DNA of 64,000 nt from CAVTWD01 sp963738325 (GTDB lineage: Bacteria; Actinomycetota; Acidimicrobiia; Acidimicrobiales; Ilumatobacteraceae). The notes beneath the pieces were generated by a model, which saw only the letters and a list, made by a program, of their open reading frames with translations, was not told where the DNA came from and made no database searches. Every line of letters starts with the position of its first letter. Positions within the stretch are counted from its first letter, which is position 1. The stretch is taken from NCBI GenBank assembly GCA_963738325.1, contig CAVTWD010000015.1, positions 1 through 64,000 of the forward strand, read 5' to 3'. This document shows positions 54,877 through 64,000 of the stretch, one piece after another. The position numbers and the translations under genes were made by a program.

Positions 54877-56355
54877 TCAGACCAAGGGACGTGTACCCGG
54901 ACCGATCGGCGCGGGGAGAGCGGTGTCGCCCATCAGGTAGCGGTCCACCGCCGCCGCCGCCGAACGCCCCTCGGCGATCGCCCACACGATGAGGCTCTGG
55001 CCACGGCCCATGTCGCCGGCCACGAACACGCCCGGCACGCTCGTCATGAAGTGCTCGTCGCGAGCGACGTTGCCCCGGCCGTCGAAGGTGACGCCGAGCT
55101 GGTCGAGCCAACCACCCCGCTCGGGACCGACGAACCCGAGCGCCAGCAGCACGAGCTCGCACTCGAGCTCGAAGTCGGTGCCATCCACCTTCTCGAAACG
55201 GCCGTCGCGCAGCTCCACCTCGTGAGCCCGCAACCCGCGCACTCTGCCCTCGGGGTCACCGAGGAAGCACTCGGTGTTGACGCTGAAGACCCGCTCCCCA
55301 CCTTCCTCGTGAGCCGACGAGACGCGGTACACGAGTGACCACTGCGGCCACGGATTGCCCGCGGCGCGGGCCCGGGGCGGCTCGGGGAGGATCTCGAACT
55401 GGTGCACCGAGCGGGCCCCTTGACGGTGCACCGTGCCGAGGCAGTCGGCGCCGGTGTCACCGCCCCCGATGATCACCACCCGCTTGCCCTTCGCGCTGAT
55501 CACGGGCGCGTCGACGTCCCCGTTGGCGGAGGGTCCGCTGCCGTGGACCTGCACCCACCGGTTGGCGGTGGGCAAGAACTCCATGGCCTGATAGATGCCC
55601 TCGAGCTCGCGCCCGGGAATGGGCAGGTCGCGCCACGCCGTCGCCCCGGCGGCCAGCACGATCGCGTCATGGGTGGCGAGCAGCACGTCGACGTCGACGC
55701 CCTTGTCCACCTGCGCGTTCGTCCGGAGCTCGGTGCCCTCGGCCCGCATCTGGGCGAGGCGTCGTTCGAGGTGGCGTTTCTCCAGCTTGAACTCGGGGAT
55801 GCCGTAGCGGAGGAGCCCGCCGATGCGATCGGCTCGTTCCAGCACGACGACGTCGTGGCCCGCTCGCGTCAGTTGCTGGGCGGCGGCGAGGCCTGCCGGC
55901 CCCGAGCCGATCACCGCCACCCGCTTGCCCGTGCGGGTCGAGGGGGGCTGGGGCTGCACCCAGCCCTCCCGCCATGCGCGGTCGATGATCTCCACCTCGA
56001 CCTGCTTGATGGTGACTGGGTCGGCATTGATGCCGAGCACGCAGGCCGCTTCGCAGGGCGCGGGGCACAGACGCCCGGTGAACTCGGGGAAGTTGTTGGT
56101 GGCGTGGAGCCGCTCGATGGCGTCGATCCAATGGTCGCGGTAGACGAGGTCGTTCCAGTCCGGGATGAGGTTGCCGAGAGGGCATCCGTTGTTGCAGAAC
56201 GGGATGCCGCAGTCCATGCACCGCCCGGCCTGGTGGCGGAGACGGTCCTCCGGGAATGGCTCGTAGACCTCCTTCCAGTCGCGGAGGCGCACCGGGACAG
56301 GTCGCCGCGTCGGGCCCTCGCGGGTCCACTGGAGGAAGCCGGTCACCTCACCCAT
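54877..56355 (-). CDS. gltD: Glutamate synthase (NADPH) small subunit
   Basis: 492-aa flavoprotein that feeds electrons from NAD(P)H to GltB. N-terminal Cys clusters CMDCGIPFCNNGCP and CPAPCEAACVLG bind two [4Fe-4S] clusters. The FAD motif VAVIGSGPAGLAAAQQL and the NAD(P) motif VVIIGGGDTGADC follow, then GVFVAGDMGRGQSLIVWAI near the C-terminus. It starts at ATG 56355, 38 bp after gltB, in a typical gltBD operon. Confidence 0.93.
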   Translation of the reverse strand: MGEVTGFLQWTREGPTRRPVPVRLRDWKEVYEPFPEDRLRHQAGRCMDCGIPFCNNGCPLGNLIPDWNDLVYRDHWIDAIERLHATNNFPEFTGRLCPAPCEAACVLGINADPVTIKQVEVEIIDRAWREGWVQPQPPSTRTGKRVAVIGSGPAGLAAAQQLTRAGHDVVVLERADRIGGLLRYGIPEFKLEKRHLERRLAQMRAEGTELRTNAQVDKGVDVDVLLATHDAIVLAAGATAWRDLPIPGRELEGIYQAMEFLPTANRWVQVHGSGPSANGDVDAPVISAKGKRVVIIGGGDTGADCLGTVHRQGARSVHQFEILPEPPRARAAGNPWPQWSLVYRVSSAHEEGGERVFSVNTECFLGDPEGRVRGLRAHEVELRDGRFEKVDGTDFELECELVLLALGFVGPERGGWLDQLGVTFDGRGNVARDEHFMTSVPGVFVAGDMGRGQSLIVWAIAEGRSAAAAVDRYLMGDTALPAPIGPGTRPLV

Positions 56356-56393
56356 GACCCGGCCCTTCGCGCTGGCCCGAGCCGCGGATCGGC

Positions 56394-59300
56394 TCAGCCA
56401 TGGCTCGCCGCCATGACCAGCTCCAGCGTCTTCTTCTCGGCCAGTCCCTCCCGTTCGGCCCGAGCCATGACCTCGACCACCCGCTTGTAGTCCTTCGGCA
56501 TGACCTTGCGGAACGAGGGCCCGGCGACGGACCACGCGTCGATCAACCGCGCTCCCAGCGTCGATCCCGTGTAGGTGACGTGGGCACGGATCGCGTCGTG
56601 CACGAAGGCGAGGTCCTCATCGCTGAGGGCCTCGAGCTCGACCATCTCCGGGTTGACCAGCGCCGGAAAGCGACCCTCCGGGTCGTACACGTAAGCGATG
56701 CCGCCCGACATTCCGGCCCCGAAGTTCCGCCCGGTCTCGCCGAGCACCACGACCCGACCACCCGTCATGTACTCGCACCCGTGGTCACCCACACCTTCGA
56801 CCACCGCGAGGGCACCGGAGTTCCGAACGCAGAAGCGCTCCCCCACGACGCCGCGCAGGTAGAGCTCCCCGCCGGTGGCTCCGTACGCGATGACGTTGCC
56901 GGCGATCACGTTCTCCTCTGCCGCGAACCGGGCCGCCCGATCCGGAAACACCGCGACGCGCCCCCCTGACAGGCCCTTGGCCAGGTAGTCGTTCGCGTCG
57001 CCTTCCAGCAGGAGGGTGAGGCCGCGAGGCAGGAAGGCGCCGAAGCTCTGGCCCGCCGAGCCCCGCAGGTGCAGCTCGACCGTGCCGTCCGGCAGCCCCT
57101 CGGGCCCCCAACGGCGGGTGACCTCGGATCCGAGCATGGTGCCGACCGTGCGGTTGATGTTCCGCACCCGGAGCTCGGCCCGCACCTGGTGGCCGTCTTC
57201 GAGGGCGAGCTCGCACAAACGGATGAGATCTCGGTCGAGGGCACGATCGAGCCCGTGATCCTGGCGGCGGCTGTTGAGCATCGTCTGCTCGTAGGGGTTC
57301 TCGGGCACCTGCAGGATGGGACGCAGGTCGAGCCCGCGCGCCTTCCAGTGGTCGACGGCGGCGCGGGTGTCGAGCAATTCGGCGTGACCGACGGCCTCGG
57401 CCATCGAGCGGAAGCCGAGCTCGGCCAGCAGCTCGCGCACCTCTTCGGCGATGTACTCGAAGAACGTCACCACGAACTCGGGCTGGCCGGTGAAACGACG
57501 GCGCAGCTCCGGGTTCTGGGTCGCGATGCCGACCGGGCAGGTGTCCAAGTGGCAGACGCGCATCATCACGCATCCCGACACGACGAGGGGGGCCGTGGCG
57601 AAGCCGAACTCCTCGGCCCCGAGGAGCGCGGCGATCACGACGTCACGCCCTGTCTTCATCTGCCCGTCGACCTGCACGACGATCCGGTCGCGCAGCCCGT
57701 TCAGCAGCAAGGTCTGCTGTGTCTCGGCCAGGCCGAGCTCCCAGGGCGCCCCGGCGTGCTTCAGCGAGGTGAGCGGCGAGGCCCCGGTCCCGCCGTCGTG
57801 GCCCGAGATGAGCACCACGTCGGCATGCGCCTTCGACACGCCGGCGGCCACGGTGCCGACCCCGACCTCGGCGACCAGCTTCACGTGGATGCGGGCCCGT
57901 GGGTTGGAGTTCTTCAGATCGTGGATGAGCTGCTTCAGGTCCTCGATCGAGTAGATGTCGTGGTGGGGCGGTGGGCTGATGAGCCCGACGCCCGGGGTCG
58001 AGTACCGGGTCTTCGCGATCCACGGGTAGACCTTGTGGCCCGGCAGCTGGCCCCCCTCGCCCGGCTTGGCGCCTTGGGCCATCTTGATCTGGAGGTCGTC
58101 CGCGCTGACGAGGTACTCGCTCGTGACGCCGAAGCGGGCCGAGGCCACCTGTTTGATGGCCGAGCGCTTCGAGTCGCCGTTCGCCAGCGGCACGTAGCGC
58201 TCCGGGTCCTCGCCGCCTTCACCGGTGTTGCTCTTGCCGCCGAGGCGGTTCATGGCGATGGCGAGCGTCTCGTGGGCTTCGGCCGAGATCGAGCCGTAGC
58301 TCATGGCGCCCGTGGCGAAGCGGCGCACGATGGCGCTGACCGGCTCGACCTCCTCGATGGGCACGGGCGGCCGCTCACCGAAGCGGAGCTCGAACAGCCC
58401 CCGTAGCGTGGCCAGCCGTTGCGACTGGTCGTTGACCGCGCTCGTGTACTGCTTGAAGACGTCGTATCGGCGGGCGCGGGTCGCGTGCTGGAGGCGGAAG
58501 ACCGTCTCGGGGTTGAACAGGTGGTAGTCGCCCTCCCGGCGCCATTGGTACTCGCCACCGAGCTCGAGCCGGCGATGAGCCCGCCCCTCCGGCCGCTCGG
58601 GGTGGGCCGAACGATGGCGGGCCGCCACTTCGGCCGCGAGCTCGTCGAGGCCGACCCCGCCGAGGCGGCTGACCGTGCCCGTGAAGTACTCCTCCACGAG
58701 CTCCGCTCCCAACCCGATCGCTTCGAACACCTGGGCACCGGTGTAAGAGGCGACCGTCGAGATGCCCATCTTCGACATGACCTTCAGCACGCCCTTGCCC
58801 GCCGCCTTGATGTAGCGGCGCACCGCGGTGGCCGGGTCGAGGCCACCCATGCCGTGGAGGCCCTCGTTGATCATGTCCTCGATCGACTCGAAGGCGAGGT
58901 ACGGGTTGATGGCCCCGGCCCCGTAGCCGACGAGCAGCGCCATGTGGTGCACTTCGCGGGCGTCGCCGGCCTCGATGACGAGCCCGACCTTGGTGCGCGT
59001 CTTCTCGCGGATGAGATGGTGGTGCACGGCCGCCGTCAACAGCAGCGACGGGATGGGCGCGTAGACCTCGTCGGCGTTGCGGTCGGAGAGCACGATGATG
59101 CGGGCCCCGTTGCTGATGGCCTGGCTGACCTGCGAGCGCACGGCGTCGAGAGCGCGGCGCAACGCCAACCCGCCCCCGGCCACCCGGTAGAGCCCGCTGA
59201 TGATGGCGGCCGCGAACCCGGGCATGTCGCCGTCGGCGTTGATGTGGATCAGCTTGGCCAGCTCGTCGTTGTCGATCACCGGGAACGGCAGTTGTACCTG

Positions 59301-60965
59301 CCGGCACGATGCGGGACCGGGATGGAGCAGGTTGCCCTCCGGCCCGATCGTCGAGCCGAGCGCGGTCACCTGCTCCTCGCGGATGGCGTCCAGCGGCGGG
59401 TTGGTGACCTGCGCGAACAGTTGCTGGAAGTAGTCGAACAAGAGTCGGGGCCGATCCGAGAGCACCGCGATGGGGGTGTCCGTGCCCATCGAGCCGATCG
59501 GCTCGTAGCCGGCCTTCGCCATGGGCGCGAGGATGATCTTCAGTTCCTCGTGGGTGTAGCCGAACACTTGTTGGCGGCGAAGCACCGACTCGTGGCTGTA
59601 GGTGACGTGCTCGCGGGCGGGCAGGTCCTCCAGTCGGACGATGCCCGCATGTAGCCAGTCGCCGTACGGCAACTCGGCGGCCAACGCGGCCTTGATGTCC
59701 TCATCGTCGACGATCCGGCCCTGCGCGGTGTCGACGAGGAACATCCGGCCCGGTTGGAGGCGGCCCTTGCGCACGACGGTGGCCGGGTCGACGTCGACCA
59801 CGCCGACCTCCGAGGCCATGATCACGCGGTCGTCGTCGGTCACCCAGTAGCGGCTGGGGCGCAGACCGTTGCGATCGAGGACGGCTCCGATCACGGTGCC
59901 GTCGGTAAAGGCCACCGACGCCGGGCCGTCCCACGGCTCCACGAGGCTGGCGTGGAACTGGTAGAAGGCGCGCTTCGCCCGATCCATCGACTCGTGGTTC
60001 TCCCACGCTTCGGGGATCATCATGAGCACCGCGTGGGGCAGGGGGCGGCCACCGAGGTGAAGCAGCTCGAGGACCTCGTCGAAGCTGGCGGAGTCGGACG
60101 CACCCGGGGTGCAGATCGGGAAGATCCGCTCGAGGTCGCCGGGGAACAGATCGCTGGCGAGGAGAGCCTCGCGGGCCCGCATCCAGTTGCGGTTGCCCTG
60201 CACCGTGTTGATCTCGCCGTTGTGGGCCAGGTAGCGGTACGGATGGGCGAGGGGCCACGAGGGGAAGGTGTTGGTGGAGAACCGGCTGTGCACGAGGGCG
60301 AGGGCCGATTCGAAGCGCTCGTCGGCGAGATCGGGGAAGAACTCCCCCAGCTGCGCGGTGGTGAGCATGCCCTTGTAGATCAAGGTTCGGCACGACAGCG
60401 ACGGGAAGTAGACGGTGTGCTCGTGCTCGGCGCGCTTGCGGAGGCAGAACAGCTTGCGCTCGAGCTCGAGGCCGGTCGCACCCGCGCCATCGGTCAGGAA
60501 GAGCTGCCGGAAGGCGGGCATGACCCGGAGGGCGGTCGCGCCGATGGAGGAAGCGTCGGTGGGCACGGGCCGCCAACCCACGACCACGAGACCTTCCTCG
60601 TCGGCGAGCTCCTCTACGGCCGCGGCGACCTTGTCGGCCTGCTCGGGGTCGGCCGGTAGGAAGGCCATCCCGACGCCGTAGCCGCCCGCAGGCGGCAGCG
60701 GCGCGCCGATGACGGCCCGCAGGAAGCGGTCGGGCACCTGCGTGAGGATCCCGGCGCCGTCGCCGGTGTTCACCTCTGCGCCCGAGGCCCCCCGGTGCGC
60801 CAGGTTGCACACCGCGCCGAGGCCCGTGGCGACGATGTCGTGGCTCGGGCGGCCTTTGATGTCGACCACGAACGAGACACCGCAGGCGTCGTGCTCGAAG
60901 CGAGGGTCGTAGAGGCCGTGGCGGGCGGGCGGGCCGCCGAAGGGCGCGGGTTGGTCGGTGGGCAT
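56394..60965 (-). CDS. gltB: Glutamate synthase large subunit
   Basis: 1523-aa glutamine-dependent amidotransferase making two glutamates from glutamine and 2-oxoglutarate. The Ntn nucleophile Cys lies in FEHDACGVSFVVDIKGRPSH after a propeptide of about 26 residues. Further features are GDGAGIL, NGEINTVQGNRNWM, the FMN domain GGKSNTGEGGEDP and VSGHDGGTGASPL, the 3Fe-4S cluster CVMMRVCHLDTCPVG, and the C-terminal beta-helix (GGRVAVF, GGELYLRG, GGIAYVYD). It reads without any frame break. The start MPTDQPAPF at 60965 is chosen because the next upstream ATG would add a non-family leader. Confidence 0.95.
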   Translation of the reverse strand: MPTDQPAPFGGPPARHGLYDPRFEHDACGVSFVVDIKGRPSHDIVATGLGAVCNLAHRGASGAEVNTGDGAGILTQVPDRFLRAVIGAPLPPAGGYGVGMAFLPADPEQADKVAAAVEELADEEGLVVVGWRPVPTDASSIGATALRVMPAFRQLFLTDGAGATGLELERKLFCLRKRAEHEHTVYFPSLSCRTLIYKGMLTTAQLGEFFPDLADERFESALALVHSRFSTNTFPSWPLAHPYRYLAHNGEINTVQGNRNWMRAREALLASDLFPGDLERIFPICTPGASDSASFDEVLELLHLGGRPLPHAVLMMIPEAWENHESMDRAKRAFYQFHASLVEPWDGPASVAFTDGTVIGAVLDRNGLRPSRYWVTDDDRVIMASEVGVVDVDPATVVRKGRLQPGRMFLVDTAQGRIVDDEDIKAALAAELPYGDWLHAGIVRLEDLPAREHVTYSHESVLRRQQVFGYTHEELKIILAPMAKAGYEPIGSMGTDTPIAVLSDRPRLLFDYFQQLFAQVTNPPLDAIREEQVTALGSTIGPEGNLLHPGPASCRQVQLPFPVIDNDELAKLIHINADGDMPGFAAAIISGLYRVAGGGLALRRALDAVRSQVSQAISNGARIIVLSDRNADEVYAPIPSLLLTAAVHHHLIREKTRTKVGLVIEAGDAREVHHMALLVGYGAGAINPYLAFESIEDMINEGLHGMGGLDPATAVRRYIKAAGKGVLKVMSKMGISTVASYTGAQVFEAIGLGAELVEEYFTGTVSRLGGVGLDELAAEVAARHRSAHPERPEGRAHRRLELGGEYQWRREGDYHLFNPETVFRLQHATRARRYDVFKQYTSAVNDQSQRLATLRGLFELRFGERPPVPIEEVEPVSAIVRRFATGAMSYGSISAEAHETLAIAMNRLGGKSNTGEGGEDPERYVPLANGDSKRSAIKQVASARFGVTSEYLVSADDLQIKMAQGAKPGEGGQLPGHKVYPWIAKTRYSTPGVGLISPPPHHDIYSIEDLKQLIHDLKNSNPRARIHVKLVAEVGVGTVAAGVSKAHADVVLISGHDGGTGASPLTSLKHAGAPWELGLAETQQTLLLNGLRDRIVVQVDGQMKTGRDVVIAALLGAEEFGFATAPLVVSGCVMMRVCHLDTCPVGIATQNPELRRRFTGQPEFVVTFFEYIAEEVRELLAELGFRSMAEAVGHAELLDTRAAVDHWKARGLDLRPILQVPENPYEQTMLNSRRQDHGLDRALDRDLIRLCELALEDGHQVRAELRVRNINRTVGTMLGSEVTRRWGPEGLPDGTVELHLRGSAGQSFGAFLPRGLTLLLEGDANDYLAKGLSGGRVAVFPDRAARFAAEENVIAGNVIAYGATGGELYLRGVVGERFCVRNSGALAVVEGVGDHGCEYMTGGRVVVLGETGRNFGAGMSGGIAYVYDPEGRFPALVNPEMVELEALSDEDLAFVHDAIRAHVTYTGSTLGARLIDAWSVAGPSFRKVMPKDYKRVVEVMARAEREGLAEKKTLELVMAASHG

Positions 60966-61075
60966 CGTCCTCGTTCCACGACGTCGGCTTGCGGCTGCTG
61001 TGGACGCAGGGGACGACGCTGGCCGGCTGCGCAACCTCCTACTCTAGCCGCCGGCCCCCATCCCGGGTGGTCTTT

Positions 61076-61885
61076 TCAGTCGGTGAAGACCGGCTCCCGA
61101 CGCTCGAAGTTGGCCGTGATCGCCTCGACCTGGTTGGGCGAGCCGATCAGCCCGCCGATCACCCGCCGCTCCTCGGCGAACTGGTCGGCCGGCGAGGCGT
61201 CGAGCGAGCGGTTGAGCAGCGCCTTGGCCCCGCGGACGGCCTCCGGGTTGCGTCCGGCGATCTCCCTCGCCACCGCAAGGGCGTCGAGGAGCGGGTTGGC
61301 GGTCAGGTGGGTGACCAGGCCGAGCTGGTAGCCCTCCTCGCCGGTCACGATCTTGGCGGTCAGCACGAGCTCTTTGGCGATGTCCGGGCGCACGAGACGG
61401 GCGAGCATGTAGGTGCCGGTCATGTCGGGCACGAGGCCCCAGTGCACCTCCCGCACCGACAGTTGCGCGTCGGGCGTGCAGAAGCGGATGTCGGCACCAA
61501 GGGCGATCTGCAGTCCGCCACCGAGGGCGTGACCGTGGATGGCCGCGAGCACCGGCGCCTCGATCTCTTGCCAGACCCAGCACACCTGCTGGCCCAGATG
61601 GGTGATGCGCCCCGGAGCCATGGAGGCCGGGCTGGCACCGGCTTCGCCCTCGGTCGCCGGCGCGCCGGCCATCGCCTGGAAGCCGCCGAAGTCGAGACCC
61701 GCGCAGAACGAGGCACCCTCTCCCGACAGCACCACCGCCCGAACGCCGGGCTCGACCTTGAGCTGCTCACCGACCTCGGCCAGGGCGGCGAACATCGGGC
61801 CGTCGAGCGCGTTGCGCTTGTCAGGGCGGTTGAGGCGAACGTCGGCGACACCGGCCTCGATCGTGCAGGTCACTCGGTCGGACAT
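61076..61885 (-). CDS. Enoyl-CoA hydratase/isomerase family protein
   Basis: 269-aa crotonase. The oxyanion-hole segments are GEGASFCAGLDFGGF and AIHGHALGGGLQIALGADIR. At the usual second catalytic Glu region the sequence reads REVHWGLVPDMTGTYM, with Asp where hydratases have Glu or Gly, so the reaction may be hydration, isomerisation or another crotonase reaction. C-terminal RNPEAVRGAKALLNRS is normal. It ends about 110 bp before gltB on the same strand; the intervening region should contain the gltB promoter. Confidence 0.85.
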   Translation of the reverse strand: MSDRVTCTIEAGVADVRLNRPDKRNALDGPMFAALAEVGEQLKVEPGVRAVVLSGEGASFCAGLDFGGFQAMAGAPATEGEAGASPASMAPGRITHLGQQVCWVWQEIEAPVLAAIHGHALGGGLQIALGADIRFCTPDAQLSVREVHWGLVPDMTGTYMLARLVRPDIAKELVLTAKIVTGEEGYQLGLVTHLTANPLLDALAVAREIAGRNPEAVRGAKALLNRSLDASPADQFAEERRVIGGLIGSPNQVEAITANFERREPVFTD

Positions 61886-61970
61886 GCCCGCAGTCTGTCA
61901 CCACTCCCTGTGATCTGACGCGGTTGAACGTCGCATGGCACCGCTCAGCCGCGCGGAATCACCAGCGCCG

Positions 61971-62703
61971 TCACTCCACGAGGCGGAGACCGGTGGGCGC
62001 GATGCTCGGCTCGGCTTGGGGCAGGTCGACGGCGAACTCCGTGCGGTGCCCGGGGAAGACGTGGGCGCTGAGCAGCACCGGCTTGCCGTCGGTGTCGCGC
62101 GTCACCCGTTCGCAGTGCAACACGGGCGACCCGGGCGGGATGCCGAGGCGCCGCCGCGTCGGCGGGTTCGGCGGCCGCGGCCCCGATGGTCTGCGTGGCC
62201 CCACCGAGCGGCACGGCCAGCAGCTCGTAGAACGGCGAACGCTCGACCGCGGCGCGCGAGAGACGCTCGGCCAGGGGCGCCGGGCACCACACGGTGACGA
62301 GCGCGAACGGCTCTCCGTCGGCGAGGTTGACGCGCTTGACCCGCAGCACCCGGTCGCAGCCGAGGATCCTGCGCACCCGAGGGTCGGCGGGGACGAAGGC
62401 GAACTCCAACACGTTGCGCTCGGGGTGCACACCGATCGCTTCGAGCTGGGCCTCGATCGTCGCCAGCCGCCCGAGGCTCTGGCGCAGCGGATCACCGGCC
62501 ACGAACCAGCCGACCCCCTGGCGAGCGTCGAGCAGGCCGTCGTCGCGCAGGAGCTCCAGCGCCCGCCGGATCGTGACGCGGCTGGCGTGGTAGGCCACCT
62601 GCAGCTCGGCCTCGCTCGGTAGCAGCCGGCCGGCCGGGAACTCGCCGCTCTCCACCCGCCGCCGCAGCGCGTCGGCGATCTCCCGGTAGCGGATGGTGCG
62701 CAC
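61971..62703 (-). CDS. GntR-family regulator with UTRA domain, one frame break
   Basis: 244 aa after restoring one CG unit near 62150. The N-terminal wHTH (YREIADALRRRVESGEFPAG, LPSEAELQVAYHASRVTIRR) is a GntR domain; the C-terminal UTRA effector domain ends RTEFAVDLPQAEP. The frame shift restores DAARLGIPPGSPVLHCERV. GTG 62703 lies 22 bp after the encapsulin stop, so the regulator is co-transcribed with the encapsulin operon and may control it. Confidence 0.78.
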
Positions 62704-62725
62704 GGCCGCCCGACCCGCCCGCCCC

Positions 62726-63563
62726 TCAGCGCTTCCGTGTCGTCGCGCGCCGGGCGCCTGGCCTCGGCGACGATGGCCACAGCCGCCTCGGGCGTGAGGG
62801 CGCGGAAGGTGACGGTCTCCTCCAGGAAGAGCCGGACCCGCTCGGCGTCGTGGTCGAGGTAGCCGATGGACAGATCCTCGCCGGTGGTGAGCTCGAAGTC
62901 ACCACCCCGCAGGCTGAGCACCACCGCGCAGGCGACGGCTGGCGCCCAGACGATCGGCCCGTCGAGCAACAGGCGGACGTGATTCAGCACGGGATAGCCG
63001 CCGTAGGCCGTCTCGGTGACGCCCGTGTACGGATCGGGCCCGAGGGCGATGGCGTACGGCCCGCCGATGCCGGCTTCACGCAGCACGCCGATGGCTTGCG
63101 CCACCGCGGTGGGGAAGCGGTCGAAGTCGTCCGGCATCGGGATGGGCCGATGCGGGGTGGCCTCGGTGACGCCTTCGATGGCTCCCGGTCGGTAGCCGTT
63201 GAAGACGAGGTTGTCCTCGGCGAAGGCGATGCGACGCGACGCTTCGACGAGGGGGTCGAGGTCCGGGTCGGGCGCGCCGCGGTCGACGTCGTCGAGCACC
63301 GTGCGGGTGAGGGCGAACTCGGCCCGCAGCTCGATGAGCGGCTGGAGCCGCCGGGCGGCGGCGGAGGTCCCGGGCGCGGGTGTGTCGGCCAGCGGGGCGA
63401 CGCGTCCGAGGTCGACCGCAGAGTGCGTCCAGCCGAGCGGCCCCGCGAAGTCGACGACCTTACGGGCGCCGAGGAAGGTGGCGAGGCGGCCTCGGGCTTC
63501 GTCGTCGATGACCGCCCAGGCCGTCTCGGTGATCGGCGCGATCTCCCGGTAGAGGTGGTTCAC
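62726..63563 (-). CDS. Family 1 encapsulin shell protein, terminal frame break
   Basis: About 279 aa of HK97-fold nanocompartment shell. The N-terminus NHLYREIAPITETAWAVIDD, then RTVLDDVDRGAPDPDLDPLV and the E-loop region are typical, as are GGPYAIALGPDPYTGVTETA and EDLSIGYLDHDAERVRLFLE near the end. The GTG start overlaps the EncFtn stop (GTGA at 63560-63563). The frame runs past the expected C-terminus into the regulator; one CG unit restored near 62745 gives a natural stop at 62726. It should assemble as a T=1 or T=3 cage around the ferritin-like cargo. Confidence 0.88.
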
Positions 63564-63934
63564 TCCGTCACCCCCGGCTTCAGGCTGCCCAGGCCGAGCG
63601 AGCCGCTGGTCGCAGCGGCGGGCCCTCCGCTGGCTTCGGCGGCGGCCTCGACCGCCACGATGTCCCCGGTCGTGAAGAGGTACGTGCGCAGGTGGCCGTC
63701 GAAGATGGGGTCGTGGCGCCGCAGCCATTCGATCGTCATGGCCGCGTGCTCCTTCTCCTCGTCGCGGTTGTGGCCGAGGACGGCGGCCAGAGAGTCGTCG
63801 GCTGTGGCGTCGACCCGCTGCGAGTACCAGTCCACGGCCTCGAGCTCTTCCTTGATGGAGGTGAGCGCGCGGTGGAGATCGATCGTGGAGCCCGACAGCT
63901 TCCCTTCGTCCTCGTGCAGGCCGTCGCTCGCCAT
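63560..63934 (-). CDS. Encapsulated ferritin-like protein (EncFtn) with cargo-loading peptide
   Basis: 124-aa ferroxidase cargo. The EncFtn core EAVDWYSQRVDA followed by HNRDEEKEHAAMTIEWLRRH contains the Glu and His iron ligands of the half-ferroxidase centre; DPIFDGHLRTYLFT completes it. After a Gly/Ala/Ser linker the C-terminus GSLGLGSLKPGVTE matches the encapsulin cargo-loading peptide (SLGIGSLKR type). The start MASDGLHED at 63934 follows AGAAAGGG by about 5 bases. It is the first gene of the operon and is responsible for iron oxidation inside the shell. Confidence 0.9.
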   Translation of the reverse strand: MASDGLHEDEGKLSGSTIDLHRALTSIKEELEAVDWYSQRVDATADDSLAAVLGHNRDEEKEHAAMTIEWLRRHDPIFDGHLRTYLFTTGDIVAVEAAAEASGGPAAATSGSLGLGSLKPGVTE

Positions 63935-64000
63935 GAACACCCTTTCTGGACTCGCCACTTGCTTCGGATCGTGCCGGGTCGGACACTACCTGCGCCCGGC

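Noticed and set aside
1..64000. CRISPR array
   Set aside because: The direct repeats found (39 bp, 27 bp, 19 bp, 105 bp) have only two or three copies, no unique spacers of constant length, and no cas genes nearby.

Overview
The window is about 70% G+C and looks like a chromosome segment of an uncultured actinomycete, most likely of the Acidimicrobiia type. Pointers are a DUF3499-type protein, an MptB-like polyprenol-phosphate-mannose transferase, a short protein with the actinobacterial GWW..SDGxWxPP motif, an encapsulin with encapsulated ferritin, many GTG starts and dense operons with 1-4 bp stop/start overlaps. This placement rests on gene content only. No rRNA is present; there is one tRNA-Val(CAC).

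Layout: 0-12.4 kb is mostly housekeeping: VIT1-like Fe/Mn transporter, M3 oligopeptidase, RlmN, a heterodimeric ABC exporter, a benzoylformate-decarboxylase-type ThDP enzyme with a downstream ABC ATPase, DUF3499 and PPK2. 12.7-15.6 kb holds a membrane protein, dodecin and a broken VOC protein. 15.7-19.9 kb is a compact signalling/conflict operon: Trypco1, CHAT-FHA-HTH, receptor Ser/Thr kinase. 20-23.9 kb holds a GH15 stub, an MFS exporter with NDH-2, and a small helical protein. 23.9-31.3 kb is an accessory island: an integrase remnant, a five-gene translationally coupled operon (sigma-region-4-like HTH protein, unknown protein, two BREX-type ATPases, SF2 helicase), a 640-bp gene-free stretch and tRNA-Val.

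31.3-43 kb contains a J-domain protein, a DUF2087 regulator, a 2-hydroxyacid dehydrogenase, an aldehyde dehydrogenase/Lrp/alanine dehydrogenase module, MptB, an MFS protein and a hydrolase/MurF-like/Ddl cassette. 43-45.8 kb holds an IS5-type element, a lipoprotein and a short protein. 46-53 kb is a TetR-controlled lipid cluster (acyl reductase-HAD fusion, zinc dehydrogenase, LarA-like protein, acyltransferase) interrupted by a 105-bp tandem repeat. 53-61 kb has a LysM lipoprotein, a membrane cupredoxin and gltDB. 61-64 kb has a crotonase, a GntR regulator and the encapsulin/EncFtn operon.

About 19 genes are split by frame breaks. Almost all are repaired by restoring one or two CG (GC) dinucleotide units in a short alternating CG run, and the restored lengths then come out divisible by three. 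I read these as base-level sequence errors and annotate such genes as single CDSs spanning the breaks. The two most interesting systems are the five-gene ATPase/helicase operon (24.06-30.57 kb) and the Trypco1/CHAT-FHA/kinase operon (15.76-19.85 kb).
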